DNA of 64,000 bases, taken from NCBI GenBank assembly GCA_903828785.1, contig CAIKNP010000009.1:40993-104992 (forward strand), read 5' to 3'. Within the stretch, counting starts at the first letter, position 1, and each line of letters starts with the position of its first letter. Source of the DNA: an uncultured Actinomycetes bacterium (GTDB taxonomy: Bacteria; Actinomycetota; Acidimicrobiia; Acidimicrobiales; RAAP-2). The translations under genes and the position numbers were made by a program. The notes beneath the pieces are model-generated. The model made no database searches, was not told the origin of the DNA, and saw nothing but the letters and a program-made list of their open reading frames with translations. This document shows, piece by piece, positions 42,401-49,743 of this stretch.

Positions 42401-44547
42401 GCGACGCCCAGCGTTTCTTTAAAGAAGTCAATCTGTAGTTTGACCATATTCTCGGCGACCACCGGATCGGTGGGCATGTGCGTGGCGTCGGAGAGACTGA
42501 GCACGCGATGGCTCTTTCCCGCCGCTAAGAGGCTGGCCGACAGCAGCTGGGTGTGGGCGTAGAGGACGTTGTCGTCATTGAAGCCGTGAATGAAGAAGAG
42601 GGGTCGCTCGAGCCGGTCGGCGAAACGCGTGAGGTCCGCCTCGTGGTAGGCGGCGGTGGCCACGGCCGGGTGACCGAGGTAGCGCTCGGTGTAACCGGTG
42701 TCGTACCACCCGAAGTCCGTAACCGGGGCACCGGCCACGGCGGCGTGAAAGACGTCGGGCCGCTCCAGGACGCAGCGCGCCGCCAAGTAGCCTCCGAAAC
42801 TCCAGCCGCGAATTCCCACTCGGCTGGAGTCAACCAGATCGCCCAACTCGGCGACTACCGCCTCCACGGCAATGACCTGGTCCTCAACCGGCAAGGTGCC
42901 TAAGACTCCGACGATGCTGCGGTCCCAGGCCGGGCCCCTAGCCCCGGTACCGCGACCGTCAGCGATCACGACACAGAAGCCCTGGTCCGCGAGGTACTGG
43001 TCGAGGGCGTAGGCCCGACCAGCCCCGACCACTCGCGTGTGGTGCGGCCCGCCGTAGGGGCAGAGGAGAATGGGCAAACCCTTGCCGTGCTCGCTGAGGT
43101 TCTGGGGCAGGACAATGGCCAGCGACAGACGGTGCTCGCCGACTTCCAGCAAGCGCACCTTCGGTGCGATGGGCGGCGTGGCGTCCAGCGGGGTGAGGGC
43201 GAAAGAGGGAATGACGGCCGGCTCGTAACCGGGGGCCACAACGACGTGCGTAGTCTCCACCGTGTCGAGGTCCATCAGCGTGCTGACCTTGACGCCGTTG
43301 GGTGTGCCGTCCACGACGGCGGTAATCGACGCCGGGGATCCAGCGACCTCCGCTGCGCCATCGAAGGAGACCCGCGCAGTGACCACGGTCGTAGGATCGC
43401 TGTTCGCCACGACCAGAATGGCGTCGTTGGTTACCCCGACGACTTCCATGACTTGGAGATCGCTGGGGGTGAAGGGGGCGGCCACACCCTCGCGCACCAC
43501 GGCCACGCGGTAGGCGTCGTTTTCCTCATCGACGAAACCCACCAGGAGTCGGCCATCGGGGGTCACGGTCGGCAGCCCCGAGGTCCATTCGAGAAAGTGC
43601 TCGTTACGGACACTCCAGTGTGGGCGTAGCTCGCCCGACGACGGAGTGATGCTCGCCACGAGCTGGTCGCGATGATCACGGGTCATCAAGGTGACGAGGG
43701 GACCCTCGTCACTGGGCCACGACACGGTAACCAGGTACTCGTAACGCTGGCGATCCCAGTTCGCGAACACGACCCTACCCGCCACGTGCCAGATTCCTAG
43801 ACGCAGGCTGGGGTTGGCGGTGCCGGCGCGGGGATACTGACGAGACGAGGGGGTACTCGTGGGGTCGATGGGATCGAAGATCCAAATTGTTTCCAGTGCG
43901 GCGTTGTCCGCCTCCTCGAAGGCGAGGGACTGCCCGTCGGGCGACCACCAATGCCCCCGTGAGCGATCGAGTTCTTCGGCCGCCACAAAATTCGCCAAGC
44001 CCACCGTGCCTTGCGCCGGGGCCGTCGCCACGAGGGTCACCGTTTCGTCAGCGATGGTGATTACCCGCAACTCGCTCCCACAGACGTAGGCGACTCGCGA
44101 ACCCGTGCGATCGATGCGAGGATCGATCACCCCCTCATCGCTTCCCACGCGGCGCACCACGGCTTCGTCTTGCAGATCGACCACGTACAGGCCGCCCGAG
44201 AGGGCGAAGGTCACCCGTGAACCGTCCGCAGAAAGGTCGTAGGCGGTGATGCCACTCGAGGCTTCACGCATGCGCTCGCGACGCTGCCGTTCGGCCTCGG
44301 GGATGTTCTCGGCCCCATCACCAAGCAACTCGGCGACGTCAACAATCAGTCGCTCGCTCGCCCCCTCGGCGTCGAGCTCAATGGCCCACAGGTGCAACAA
44401 GCGGTCGCTGCTGGACTTGGTGCGCAAGAAGTACACCCGGGCGCCCGCGGGCGCAACGCGGAAGGTGCGCGGCGCGCCCAGTGAAAAGTGCCGAGTGGCG
44501 GCGTCGAGTGCGGGGAAGGTGCGGGCGGGGCTTGGCGAAATTGTCAC
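42397..44547 (-). CDS. S9 family peptidase, dipeptidyl peptidase IV-like
   Basis: This 716-residue serine peptidase has an N-terminal beta-propeller (residues 60-460) with FVAAEELDRSRGHWWSPDGQSLAFEEADN, the DPP IV substrate-binding Glu loop. The C-terminal alpha/beta hydrolase has the nucleophile GIRGWSFGGYLAARCVL near residue 570, the Asp in IHGFNDDNVLY and the His in LSDATHMPTDP. There is no signal peptide, so it is probably cytosolic and trims Xaa-Pro-type dipeptides. The GTG start is used. Confidence 0.92.
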   Translation of the reverse strand: MTISPSPARTFPALDAATRHFSLGAPRTFRVAPAGARVYFLRTKSSSDRLLHLWAIELDAEGASERLIVDVAELLGDGAENIPEAERQRRERMREASSGITAYDLSADGSRVTFALSGGLYVVDLQDEAVVRRVGSDEGVIDPRIDRTGSRVAYVCGSELRVITIADETVTLVATAPAQGTVGLANFVAAEELDRSRGHWWSPDGQSLAFEEADNAALETIWIFDPIDPTSTPSSRQYPRAGTANPSLRLGIWHVAGRVVFANWDRQRYEYLVTVSWPSDEGPLVTLMTRDHRDQLVASITPSSGELRPHWSVRNEHFLEWTSGLPTVTPDGRLLVGFVDEENDAYRVAVVREGVAAPFTPSDLQVMEVVGVTNDAILVVANSDPTTVVTARVSFDGAAEVAGSPASITAVVDGTPNGVKVSTLMDLDTVETTHVVVAPGYEPAVIPSFALTPLDATPPIAPKVRLLEVGEHRLSLAIVLPQNLSEHGKGLPILLCPYGGPHHTRVVGAGRAYALDQYLADQGFCVVIADGRGTGARGPAWDRSIVGVLGTLPVEDQVIAVEAVVAELGDLVDSSRVGIRGWSFGGYLAARCVLERPDVFHAAVAGAPVTDFGWYDTGYTERYLGHPAVATAAYHEADLTRFADRLERPLFFIHGFNDDNVLYAHTQLLSASLLAAGKSHRVLSLSDATHMPTDPVVAENMVKLQIDFFKETLGVA

Positions 44548-44634
44548 CTAGTTGGTTTAGCACTAAGCAAGCGCTCGCCACGGGCCAATCACGAGGGCTT
44601 CACCGAAATCCCCCCGTCCGCTCCGCTCTGGTCC

Positions 44635-44640
44635 TAGGGT
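44635..44640 (+). promoter_or_regulatory. -10 element TAGGGT of the DoxX-like gene
   Basis: TAGGGT-TTAGAC-GTG. Confidence 0.5.
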
Positions 44641-44646
44641 TTAGAC

Positions 44647-44988
44647 GTGCACGTTATTGCCCTTCTCCTCTCCGTGGTTCTCATAGTCGTGTGCGGTAGC
44701 ACCGCTATCGCCGATCTCCTTCACAACGAGGCGCGGGTCGCGACCCTGCGGCGGCTGGGCCTGCGGCGGGGTACCGAAGTCCAAGTAGGCGTCATCAAGC
44801 TGCTGGCGGTAGCGGGACTTCTCGTCGGTCGAGGCAGCGGTAGCCTCAGCGTCGGGGTTGCCTGGTTTCTCTTCGCCTACTTCATGGTGGCCACCGTGAT
44901 GCACCGTCGGGTACACGACAGCTGGAAAACGAGCTCGCTGCCCCTCGCCATGGGAATAGTGGCCCTGCTCTTGGCCTTCAGCGCCTAG
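44647..44988 (+). CDS. DoxX-like small membrane protein
   Basis: This 113-residue protein has four hydrophobic helices: VIALLLSVVLIVVCGSTAIADL, VGVIKLLAVAGLLVG, VGVAWFLFAYFMVATVM and LPLAMGIVALLLAFSA. The helix-loop pattern with an early Gly and a conserved IKLLA-type segment fits the DoxX-like group. The function of these proteins is not settled. It is followed 13 bases later by an SRPBCC gene. Confidence 0.75.
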   Translation: MHVIALLLSVVLIVVCGSTAIADLLHNEARVATLRRLGLRRGTEVQVGVIKLLAVAGLLVGRGSGSLSVGVAWFLFAYFMVATVMHRRVHDSWKTSSLPLAMGIVALLLAFSA

Positions 44989-45001
44989 GGCGACCATACT
45001 C

Positions 45002-45439
45002 GTGAGCGCTATTTCACTGTCCATCAGTCTCCCCCGAACCAGTGCTGTCGTCTGGGAGGAGTTGCGACACATCGAACGCCACGTGGAGTGGATGAACGAC
45101 GCCGTCAGCATCACCTTTCTGAGTGAGCAACGTTCGGGGGTGGGCACCAGCTTCTCCTGTCTCACCAAGGTTGGCCCCTTCACCACCCGTGACGTGATGA
45201 GGGTTACTCGCTGGGAGGAGGGGCGGGTGATGGGCGTCGCCCACGGCGGACTCATCTCGGGCGAAGGGGTTTTTCTCTTACACGCCAACGAACACAGCAC
45301 CGTCATGACCTGGCAAGAGCACCTGCATTTCCCCTGGTGGGTCGGTGGACGGCTCAGCGCCGCCATTATCGCCCCCGTGTTGCGAATCATTTGGCGTAAA
45401 AATCTCCAGAATTTCCGTACGCAATTACTGCGTCCGTAA
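45002..45439 (+). CDS. SRPBCC-family lipid-binding-fold protein
   Basis: This 145-residue protein fits the polyketide cyclase/START-like fold. It begins SLSISLPRTSAVVWEELRHIERHVEWMNDAVSITFLSEQRSGVGTSFSCLTKVGPFTTRDVMRVTRWEEGR and ends with a long helix (LSAAIIAPVLRIIWRKNLQNFRTQLL). It binds hydrophobic ligands or acts as a cyclase; nothing is specific. It is probably co-transcribed with the DoxX-like gene. Confidence 0.82.
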   Translation: MSAISLSISLPRTSAVVWEELRHIERHVEWMNDAVSITFLSEQRSGVGTSFSCLTKVGPFTTRDVMRVTRWEEGRVMGVAHGGLISGEGVFLLHANEHSTVMTWQEHLHFPWWVGGRLSAAIIAPVLRIIWRKNLQNFRTQLLRP

Positions 45440-45500
45440 TTGCCCCATCGAATTCGCCGAGTCGTCACTCGCCCATAGCGCCGCGGTCATCTTCGCCTTC

Positions 45501-45506
45501 TACCGT
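45501..45506 (+). promoter_or_regulatory. -10 element TACCGT of a 47-codon ORF
   Basis: TACCGT-GGAGCT-ATG, the same spacing as at well-supported genes, which is the main reason to list the small ORF. Confidence 0.45.
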
Positions 45507-45512
45507 GGAGCT

Positions 45513-45656
45513 ATGCGCTACTACCCCCTCACTTTGCCCCGTCACGCAACTAGTGAATACTGGCCCGACCAACTTGATTGTCGTCGACTAGTGCTTACCC
45601 GCCAACGCGAGGAACTCTTCGCGCTCACCGGTGGCCAGCACCCCGGTTTTCTCTAA
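45513..45656 (+). CDS. Possible 47-residue small protein
   Basis: The frame reads MRYYPLTLPRHATSEYWPDQLDCRRLVLTRQREELFALTGGQHPGFL and stops. It has no recognised family and no signal or membrane segment. Support comes from the leaderless-type promoter and from filling an otherwise empty 270-base gap. It could instead be the 5' remnant of a longer gene that has been lost. Confidence 0.35.
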   Translation: MRYYPLTLPRHATSEYWPDQLDCRRLVLTRQREELFALTGGQHPGFL

Positions 45657-45698
45657 ATCGTCACGCCCCGGAATGTGAAGGTGCTGCCGCGTCCTCAC

Positions 45699-45704
45699 TA
45701 AAGT
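45699..45704 (+). promoter_or_regulatory. -10 element TAAAGT of trhO
   Basis: TAAAGT-TGCCCT-GTG. Confidence 0.5.
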
Positions 45705-45710
45705 TGCCCT

Positions 45711-46631
45711 GTGCGCGAACCGAAGGTCATTCTCTACTACGCCTTCACGCCACTGGCGGATCCCGAGGCCCTGCGGCTCTGGCAAGAGACCCTCTGTCGC
45801 AGTTTGGGCTTGAAGGGACGAATCCTGCTTTCGCCCCACGGGATCAACGGCACCGTGGGCGGACCCATGGCCGAGGTGAAGCGCTACGTTCGCGCCACCA
45901 AGAGTTATCCGGCCTTTGCCAAGCTCGACATTAAGTGGTCCGACGGTAGCGGCGACGACTTCCCCCGCCTCCGCGTGCGGGTGCGAGACGAAATTGTTTC
46001 CTTTGGCGCCCCCGGTGATCTGACCGTGAATGAACAAGGCGTGGTGGGCGGTGGCGTTCACCTCACACCGCAAGAAGTCCACGAACTCGTCGCGTTAAAG
46101 GGGGACGAGGTCGTCTTCTTTGACGGTCGCAACGCCTTTGAGGCGGCGATAGGTCGGTTTAAGAACGCCATCGTTCCCTCCGTCGAAACGACGCGCGATT
46201 TCGTGGCCGAACTGGACTCGGGCAAATACGACGACTTGAAGAACCGGCCCATCGTCACGTACTGCACCGGTGGGGTGCGCTGTGAAGTATTGAGCGCCCT
46301 CATGAAGCAGCGTGGTTTCCACGAGGTGTACCAGATAGCGGGCGGCGTCGTTCTTTACGGTGAAACCTACGGCAATCAGGGGCTTTGGGAGGGCTCGCTC
46401 TTCGTCTTTGACGAACGCATGATCCAAGAGTTCGGTGACGATCGGACGGTGCTGGGCCGTTGCGAGGTCTGCCGGGCGCCCACCAGTCGCTACTACAACT
46501 GTGCCAACCCGGCTTGCCGAGCGCTCACCCTCAAGTGCGACGCCTGCGCCGCCATCTCCGATCGAGGGGCCTGCGGACCACAACACGCCTCGGCACCACG
46601 CACCAAGACCTTGCGTGAAGAAATTTCGTAA
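45711..46631 (+). CDS. trhO: tRNA uridine 5-hydroxylase, rhodanese family (TrhO/YceA)
   Basis: This 306-residue protein makes 5-hydroxyuridine at position 34 of some tRNAs. It begins [49 protein letters not shown], the UPF0176 N-terminal domain. The rhodanese domain holds the active Cys in [20 protein letters not shown] near residue 190. The C-terminal end is Cys-rich ([29 protein letters not shown]) and may bind zinc. The two tRNA clusters of the window are not adjacent. Confidence 0.93.
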   Translation: MREPKVILYYAFTPLADPEALRLWQETLCRSLGLKGRILLSPHGINGTVGGPMAEVKRYVRATKSYPAFAKLDIKWSDGSGDDFPRLRVRVRDEIVSFGAPGDLTVNEQGVVGGGVHLTPQEVHELVALKGDEVVFFDGRNAFEAAIGRFKNAIVPSVETTRDFVAELDSGKYDDLKNRPIVTYCTGGVRCEVLSALMKQRGFHEVYQIAGGVVLYGETYGNQGLWEGSLFVFDERMIQEFGDDRTVLGRCEVCRAPTSRYYNCANPACRALTLKCDACAAISDRGACGPQHASAPRTKTLREEIS

Positions 46632-46707
46632 AAAAGAATGTGCCCGGTAAGAAGAACGCCGGCAGCGACATGGTATGCATTGAAGAGCTTCAATGAAAGA
46701 GTCCAGC

Positions 46708-47100
46708 ATGAAAAAAATCACCACCACTATCGCAGTCCTCAGTACCAGTGCCGCCCTCGTGGCCGCCCCGGCACTCGCCGTCACGGCGAGCGCCGCCCCG
46801 GTCACGAAGTTGATTCAGTGCAATGCCAGTAGTGTCGCGCCGAAGAAAATCATCATCGCCTGCGCCGACGCCAATCGCTGGATTTCAAAGATTTCCTGGA
46901 CCGCGTGGGGCAGCGCGGTGGCCCACGGCAGCGGTACCTTGAACTGGAATAACTGCACCCCCACCTGCGTGGCGGGCACGTACCGGTCCAAGCCCATTAC
47001 CTTCACCGCTTTGGCAAAGAAGAACAACGTCTACACCGAACTCCGCGGCCCCAAGGGTTCCTTCGGCGACAACAGCACGATCTGGTCACTCGTCGCGTAA
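46708..47100 (+). CDS. Small secreted Cys-rich protein, first paralogue
   Basis: This 130-residue protein has a signal peptide (KKITTTIAVLSTSAALVAAPALAVTASAAP, cleavage near ASA-AP). The mature ~100 residues have four Cys in the pattern QC, ACAD, NNC and PTC, plus a Trp-rich core (WISKISWTAWGSAVAHGSGTLNW). It resembles a family of small secreted actinobacterial proteins with a C.D...W..W...GxGT...C.P.C pattern, whose role I do not know. It is about 60% identical to the next secreted gene. GAAAGAG precedes the ATG. Confidence 0.82.
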   Translation: MKKITTTIAVLSTSAALVAAPALAVTASAAPVTKLIQCNASSVAPKKIIIACADANRWISKISWTAWGSAVAHGSGTLNWNNCTPTCVAGTYRSKPITFTALAKKNNVYTELRGPKGSFGDNSTIWSLVA

Positions 47101-47283
47101 GGTCGCGTTCTTCTCATCTCCCTGGCTTTCACGAAGCTGCCGTCGCCACGCGGCGACTTCTTCGCCGAAAGGGCGCATTCGCTGCATTGGGTGCAGAACA
47201 CCCCAGGCGCTGTGAAAACCCAGTGCGTTAAAGAAATTCGGATGCCCACGCGTGCTCGGTAATTGCGGGTCACGTTCGGACAT
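47086..47283 (-). CDS. Possible small protein between the secreted paralogues
   Basis: This 65-residue frame reads MSERDPQLPSTRGHPNFFNALGFHSAWGVLHPMQRMRPFGEEVAAWRRQLRE and is hydrophilic. A TACTAT hexamer lies seven bases before the ATG, as expected for a leaderless gene. The 3' end overlaps the first paralogue by 15 bases. The track listed only longer or other frames. No family is recognised; chance cannot be excluded. Confidence 0.42.
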   Translation of the reverse strand: MSERDPQLPSTRGHPNFFNALGFHSAWGVLHPMQRMRPFGEEVAAWRRQLRESQGDEKNATLRDE

Positions 47284-47290
47284 AGTAGAA

Positions 47291-47296
47291 ATAGTA
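47291..47296 (-). promoter_or_regulatory. Overlapping divergent -10 elements between secreted paralogue 2 and the small minus gene
   Basis: On the minus strand the six bases read TACTAT; on the plus strand they read ATAGTA within AATAGTATTG. The two promoters would compete for polymerase. Confidence 0.4.
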
Positions 47297-47326
47297 TTGA
47301 AACATCCTAAGAAAGGTCTCCCAAAA

Positions 47327-47716
47327 ATGAAGAAGATTCTTCCCACCCTTGTAGCTATGGCCGCCACCGCGACCCTCGCGATTGCGCCCTCCTTCGTATC
47401 CTCGGCCAGCGCCGCCACCACGGTGAAGTTGACGCAGTGCCACAAGACATCGAGCAGCCCCTCCAAGATCATCATCTCTTGCGCCGACGCTCACCGCTGG
47501 ATCTCCAACATCACCTGGACCGGCTGGGGCAGCGCCTCAGCGCACGGCAAGGGAACCTTGCACTGGGACAACTGCATTCCCGCCTGCGTGGACGGTGTCT
47601 ACAAGACCAAGCCCATCATGTTCACCGCGACCATGAAGAAGAACAACGTTTACACCGAGCTCATGGGCCCCGCCGGCTCCTTCGGTGGAAAAGTAACGGT
47701 CTGGAAGCTGAGCTAG
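47327..47716 (+). CDS. Small secreted Cys-rich protein, second paralogue
   Basis: This 129-residue protein has a signal peptide (KKILPTLVAMAATATLAIAPSFVSSASA) and the same mature pattern as the first paralogue: TQCHKTSSSPSKIIISCADAHRWISNITWTGWGS and HWDNCIPACVDGVYKTKPI. The two mature chains share KKNNVYTEL and GSFG. The duplication kept the four Cys, so two disulfides are likely. AGAAAGG precedes the ATG by ten bases. The stop interlocks with that of mscS. Confidence 0.82.
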   Translation: MKKILPTLVAMAATATLAIAPSFVSSASAATTVKLTQCHKTSSSPSKIIISCADAHRWISNITWTGWGSASAHGKGTLHWDNCIPACVDGVYKTKPIMFTATMKKNNVYTELMGPAGSFGGKVTVWKLS

Positions 47717-48366
47717 TACGCCGGTCCTTCGTCGGACTCGGAGCTCTCTTCCTTAGCGGGAAGTCGCCCGATAGCCGACGCTGACATGACGGAGTTTGGT
47801 ATCCGTAGCAATCCCGAACTGGTGGCTACCGTCACGTAGGTGAGGCCAATCGCGCGAACGTCGCATTCGAGCACGCCCAACGCCGCCGATCGAACAATGA
47901 TGCGGTCACCCACGTTAAAGGGTCGAGCGAAGAGCAGCACGAAGGAAGCAAAGATGTTCGACAGGCTCTGCTGGGCAGCGATGCCCAGCACCACCGAAGC
48001 GAGACCCGCGCCGAGCAGTAGGCGCTGCAGGGAAACGCCCATCACGGCCAGCGAGACCAGGAAGATCAGGGCGTAGCCCACACCAGTCGCCACGAAGCGC
48101 ACCACCGCTCCGGCGGACATCACCGTTCGGTGGGTGACAATTCGACCCAGGAGCAGGGCACCCCATCGTACGACGACGCCACCAACGAAAAGAGTGACGA
48201 AGAGGACGAGCCACTCCAGTCCCCTCAGCCGGGGCCTCGAAAGCAGTGCGTGGTGCAGGCTCACGCCGCCACGCACCATCGCGACAAAAACCAGCGCGCC
48301 GAGTATGGCGCGCAACCACTCGGGGGCCGCATTTCGTAGCGTCAGATCGGGGTTGTGGCGGGACAC
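47713..48366 (-). CDS. MscS-like mechanosensitive channel, short form
   Basis: This 217-residue membrane protein has three or four helices and the pore helix LLLGAGLASVVLGIAAQQSLSNIFASFVLLFARPFNVGDRI, the MscS core. A beta domain follows (VLECDVRAIGLTYVTVATSSGLLRIPNSVM). The C-terminal alpha/beta cage of E. coli MscS is absent; the chain ends in an acidic tail (KEESSESDEGP). It should release solutes on osmotic downshift. The GTG start lies four bases after a small upstream ORF. Confidence 0.88.
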   Translation of the reverse strand: MSRHNPDLTLRNAAPEWLRAILGALVFVAMVRGGVSLHHALLSRPRLRGLEWLVLFVTLFVGGVVVRWGALLLGRIVTHRTVMSAGAVVRFVATGVGYALIFLVSLAVMGVSLQRLLLGAGLASVVLGIAAQQSLSNIFASFVLLFARPFNVGDRIIVRSAALGVLECDVRAIGLTYVTVATSSGLLRIPNSVMSASAIGRLPAKEESSESDEGPAY

Positions 48367-48369
48367 GGG

Positions 48370-48492
48370 TCAGGCGCTTTCGTTTTCGTCGAGGGCAAAA
48401 ATCGGCACACCAGTACCGTAGTGGCTGCACCACTCAGCCACCTCGTCGAGCTTCTTTTCGACGTGGCGGCGCGAGGGGGCTAGACTGTTCAT
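48370..48492 (-). CDS. Small 40-residue protein upstream of mscS
   Basis: This ORF is too short for the track. It reads MNSLAPSRRHVEKKLDEVAEWCSHYGTGVPIFALDENESA and stops four bases before the mscS start. The helix VEKKLDEVAEWCSHYG is amphipathic and charged. The tight spacing suggests translational coupling. No ribosome site or TANNNT element is clear upstream. The function is unknown. Confidence 0.45.
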   Translation of the reverse strand: MNSLAPSRRHVEKKLDEVAEWCSHYGTGVPIFALDENESA

Positions 48493-48526
48493 TCGCGTCT
48501 CAAAGTCTCGACTTTGGGAACACCGA

Positions 48527-48601
48527 GGACCTGTGGTGCAGCTCGGAGTGCACGCCGCCCTGTCAAGGCGGAGGTCGCGGGTTCAAATCCCGTCAGGTCC
48601 G
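48527..48601 (+). tRNA. tRNA-Asp (GTC)
   Basis: Acceptor GGACCTG pairs with CAGGTCC. The anticodon stem CCGCC/GGCGG has loop CTGTCAA, anticodon GTC. The T-arm is GCGGG-TTCAAAT-CCCGT. CCA is not encoded. Confidence 0.95.
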
Positions 48602-48629
48602 CTCGGAACCCCGCAAGGGGTGAAGAGAT

Positions 48630-48705
48630 GGTCGAGTAGCTCAGTTGGTAGAGCACACGCCTGAAAAGCGTGGGGTCACCGGATCGACGCCGGTCTCGAC
48701 CACCA
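48630..48705 (+). tRNA. tRNA-Phe (GAA)
   Basis: Acceptor GGTCGAG pairs with CTCGACC. The anticodon stem CACGC/GCGTG has loop CTGAAAA, anticodon GAA. The T-loop reads ATCGACG, with A where T54 is usual. CCA is encoded. Confidence 0.95.
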
Positions 48706-48708
48706 TAC

Positions 48709-48749
48709 AAAACCCCGTGGCACTCCGTGCTGCGGGGTTTTTCTTTTTT
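48709..48749 (+). terminator. Rho-independent terminator after tRNA-Phe
   Basis: AAAACCCCG pairs with CGGGGTTTT around an inner hairpin, followed by TTCTTTTTT. It ends the two-tRNA transcript. Confidence 0.9.
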
Positions 48750-48763
48750 GGCCCGCGGCGACC

Positions 48764-48769
48764 TACGAT
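48764..48769 (+). promoter_or_regulatory. -10 element TACGAT of the second VOC gene
   Basis: TACGAT-ACGACT-ATG. Confidence 0.5.
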
Positions 48770-48775
48770 ACGACT

Positions 48776-49192
48776 ATGAGCTCACTACGTCTTCGCCTCA
48801 CCGTCATCGACTGCCCCCACCCCGTCGCCCTCGCCACCTTTTACGCCGACCTGCTCTCCCTCGAAGTCGAAGAACTCGAGGGAGTCTCGCCCGAAGAGGT
48901 GACCTGGATCGAGATTCTCGACCAGGGTGTTTCGGTGCTCGCCTTCCAGCAGATCGACAACTACGTCGCGCCCACCTGGCCCGAAGGAGCAGTGCCACAA
49001 CAACTACACCTCGATATCGCGGTCACCAATCTCGACGAGGGTGAGGCCTGGGTACTCGCCCACGGAGCCACGAAGGACCCCGTGCAGCCCGGCAGCAACT
49101 TTCGTGTCTACCGGGACCCGATTGGTCACCCCTTCTGTCTGGTAACGTACAGCAGCGCCGAGGCGAACTCGGGGCCCGACGCGCTCCCCTAG
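48776..49192 (+). CDS. VOC superfamily (glyoxalase-like) protein
   Basis: This 138-residue protein reads LRLTVIDCPHPVALATFYADLLSLEVEELEGVSPEEVTWIEIL, then QQLHLDIAVTNLDEGEAWVLAHGA and YRDPIGHPFCLVTY. That is the glyoxalase-like domain common in actinobacteria. The residues His (QLHLD) and the late DPxGHPFCL match metal-site positions of the fold. It stands between the tRNAs and the convergent pyrE, with interlocked stops. The substrate is unknown. Confidence 0.88.
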   Translation: MSSLRLRLTVIDCPHPVALATFYADLLSLEVEELEGVSPEEVTWIEILDQGVSVLAFQQIDNYVAPTWPEGAVPQQLHLDIAVTNLDEGEAWVLAHGATKDPVQPGSNFRVYRDPIGHPFCLVTYSSAEANSGPDALP

Positions 49193-49743
49193 GCGCCTTC
49201 GTAGGGGAAGCCGAGGTCCGGTGCGGTGAAGAGGGCGTCGAAGGCCCAGCCTTCCTGCGCCGCCATGGCGGCCGCGGTTCCCCCGCGGTCAACCACGGCG
49301 AGCAGCAACACGACCTCGGCGCCGAAGTCGCGCACGACCTTGGCCGCTTCGAGCAAACTCGTGCCGCGAGTCACCGTGTCTTCGGTGATGATGACCTTGT
49401 CGCTCGTGAGCAAGGAACCCGCGATACGACCGCCGGCCCCGTGATCCTTGACCTCTTTGCGAACGCTGAAGGGGCGCAGGGAACGACCCCGAGTGGCCGC
49501 CACTCCCGCCGAAATGAAGGTCACGCCGTCAGCCCCCATAGTGAGACCACCAATGGCGGTGACCTGCTCGGGGACGCGCGCCAGCACGAGGTCGGCCACG
49601 TCGACCATGACCTCGGGGGCGCAGATGGTCTGCTTCGAATCGATGAACCAAGTGGACTTGCGTCCCGACTTGAGCGTGAAATCACCGCGGCGCACCGAGT
49701 GCGTGAGGAGGTGATCGAGGACCCGACGGCGAGCATCACTCAC
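49189..49743 (-). CDS. pyrE: Orotate phosphoribosyltransferase
   Basis: The enzyme adds PRPP to orotate to form OMP in pyrimidine synthesis. The 184-residue protein has FTLKSGRKSTWFIDSKQTI near residue 22, AIGGLTMGADGVTFISAG near 63, and the PRPP loop VIITEDTVTRGTSLLEA near 117. The GTG start overlaps the purM stop as GTGA, so a pyrimidine gene is translated with purine genes. Both pathways draw on PRPP. It is the last gene of the purF-purM-pyrE unit. Confidence 0.94.
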   Translation of the reverse strand: MSDARRRVLDHLLTHSVRRGDFTLKSGRKSTWFIDSKQTICAPEVMVDVADLVLARVPEQVTAIGGLTMGADGVTFISAGVAATRGRSLRPFSVRKEVKDHGAGGRIAGSLLTSDKVIITEDTVTRGTSLLEAAKVVRDFGAEVVLLLAVVDRGGTAAAMAAQEGWAFDALFTAPDLGFPYEGA

